Shown here piece by piece: positions 33,522-33,522 of a stretch of DNA of 33,522 nucleotides. The notes below the pieces were generated by a model, which saw only the letters and a program-made list of their open reading frames with translations, ran no database searches and was not told the DNA's origin. The translations under genes were made by a program, and so were the position numbers. The DNA is taken from contig JAUJOW010000016.1 of NCBI GenBank assembly GCA_030447445.1, positions 1-33,522 on the forward strand. The letters are read 5' to 3'. How positions within the stretch are numbered: position 1 is the first letter of the stretch; each line of letters opens with the position of its first letter. Source of the DNA: Acidimicrobiales bacterium (GTDB lineage Bacteria > Actinomycetota > Acidimicrobiia > Acidimicrobiales > Iamiaceae).

Positions 33522-33522
33522 G

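Noticed and set aside
1..33522. CRISPR array or rRNA genes
   Set aside because: No regularly spaced identical repeats of 25-40 bp and no rRNA-like sequence were seen.

Overview
The window is very GC-rich DNA with actinobacterial traits: a TIGR03086/mycothiol-type protein, actinobacterial-style class III adenylyl cyclases, TetR regulators with short leaders, and three tRNA genes that all encode their CCA. A high-GC Actinomycetota host, possibly Acidimicrobiia, is an inference from gene content and style; no rRNA or marker gene is present to prove it.

Layout. (1) 1-2557: the integrase end of an integrative element lodged in a tRNA-Arg(UCU) gene. It has an excisionase and overlapping small ORFs on the minus strand, a large nested palindrome as divergent operator, a Cro/CI-type regulator coupled to a tyrosine integrase, and integrase-binding-like repeats next to the tRNA 3' end. 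The element continues off the left edge. (2) 2557-4490: host DNA with a secreted coiled-coil M15 peptidoglycan peptidase, tRNA-His and tRNA-Lys. (3) 4490-9347: a second, more unusual element. A tyrosine recombinase carries a degenerate HNH-like N-terminus and an HTH-like insertion in its catalytic domain. It is followed by a coupled HigB-type toxin, an XRE antitoxin and a broken YgiT-type zinc-finger gene, then an uncharacterised protein whose 5' end is interrupted by an IS3-family insertion. (4) 9588-22271: mostly intact host-like genes: adenylyl cyclase, CPA1 Na+/H+ antiporter, PNPOx plus TetR, acyltransferase-3/SGNH protein, DUF2071, an AAC(2')-like acetyltransferase remnant, two ferritin-like proteins in one operon, a divergent TetR/SRPBCC pair with a clear operator, TIGR03086, and an NTF2-like protein with a duplicated 3' end. 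(5) 22358-33521: recognisable genes, nearly all carrying several frameshifts: XRE regulator, GAF histidine kinase, LuxR-type response regulator, SDR and QueA (the starts chain through NTGA overlaps), a membrane protein, a polysaccharide deacetylase-glycosyltransferase fusion, and a zinc-ribbon/cyclase/ATPase regulator.

The frameshifts in region 5 look mainly like indel sequencing errors: adjacent conserved genes, including queA, are all affected while protein similarity stays continuous across frames. Coordinates of broken genes are therefore approximate, and 'pseudogene' there means 'frame-disrupted in this sequence'. The best candidates for new biology are the HNH/HTH tyrosine recombinase with its GATACACC repeats and toxin-antitoxin cargo, and the ferritin-like gene pair.
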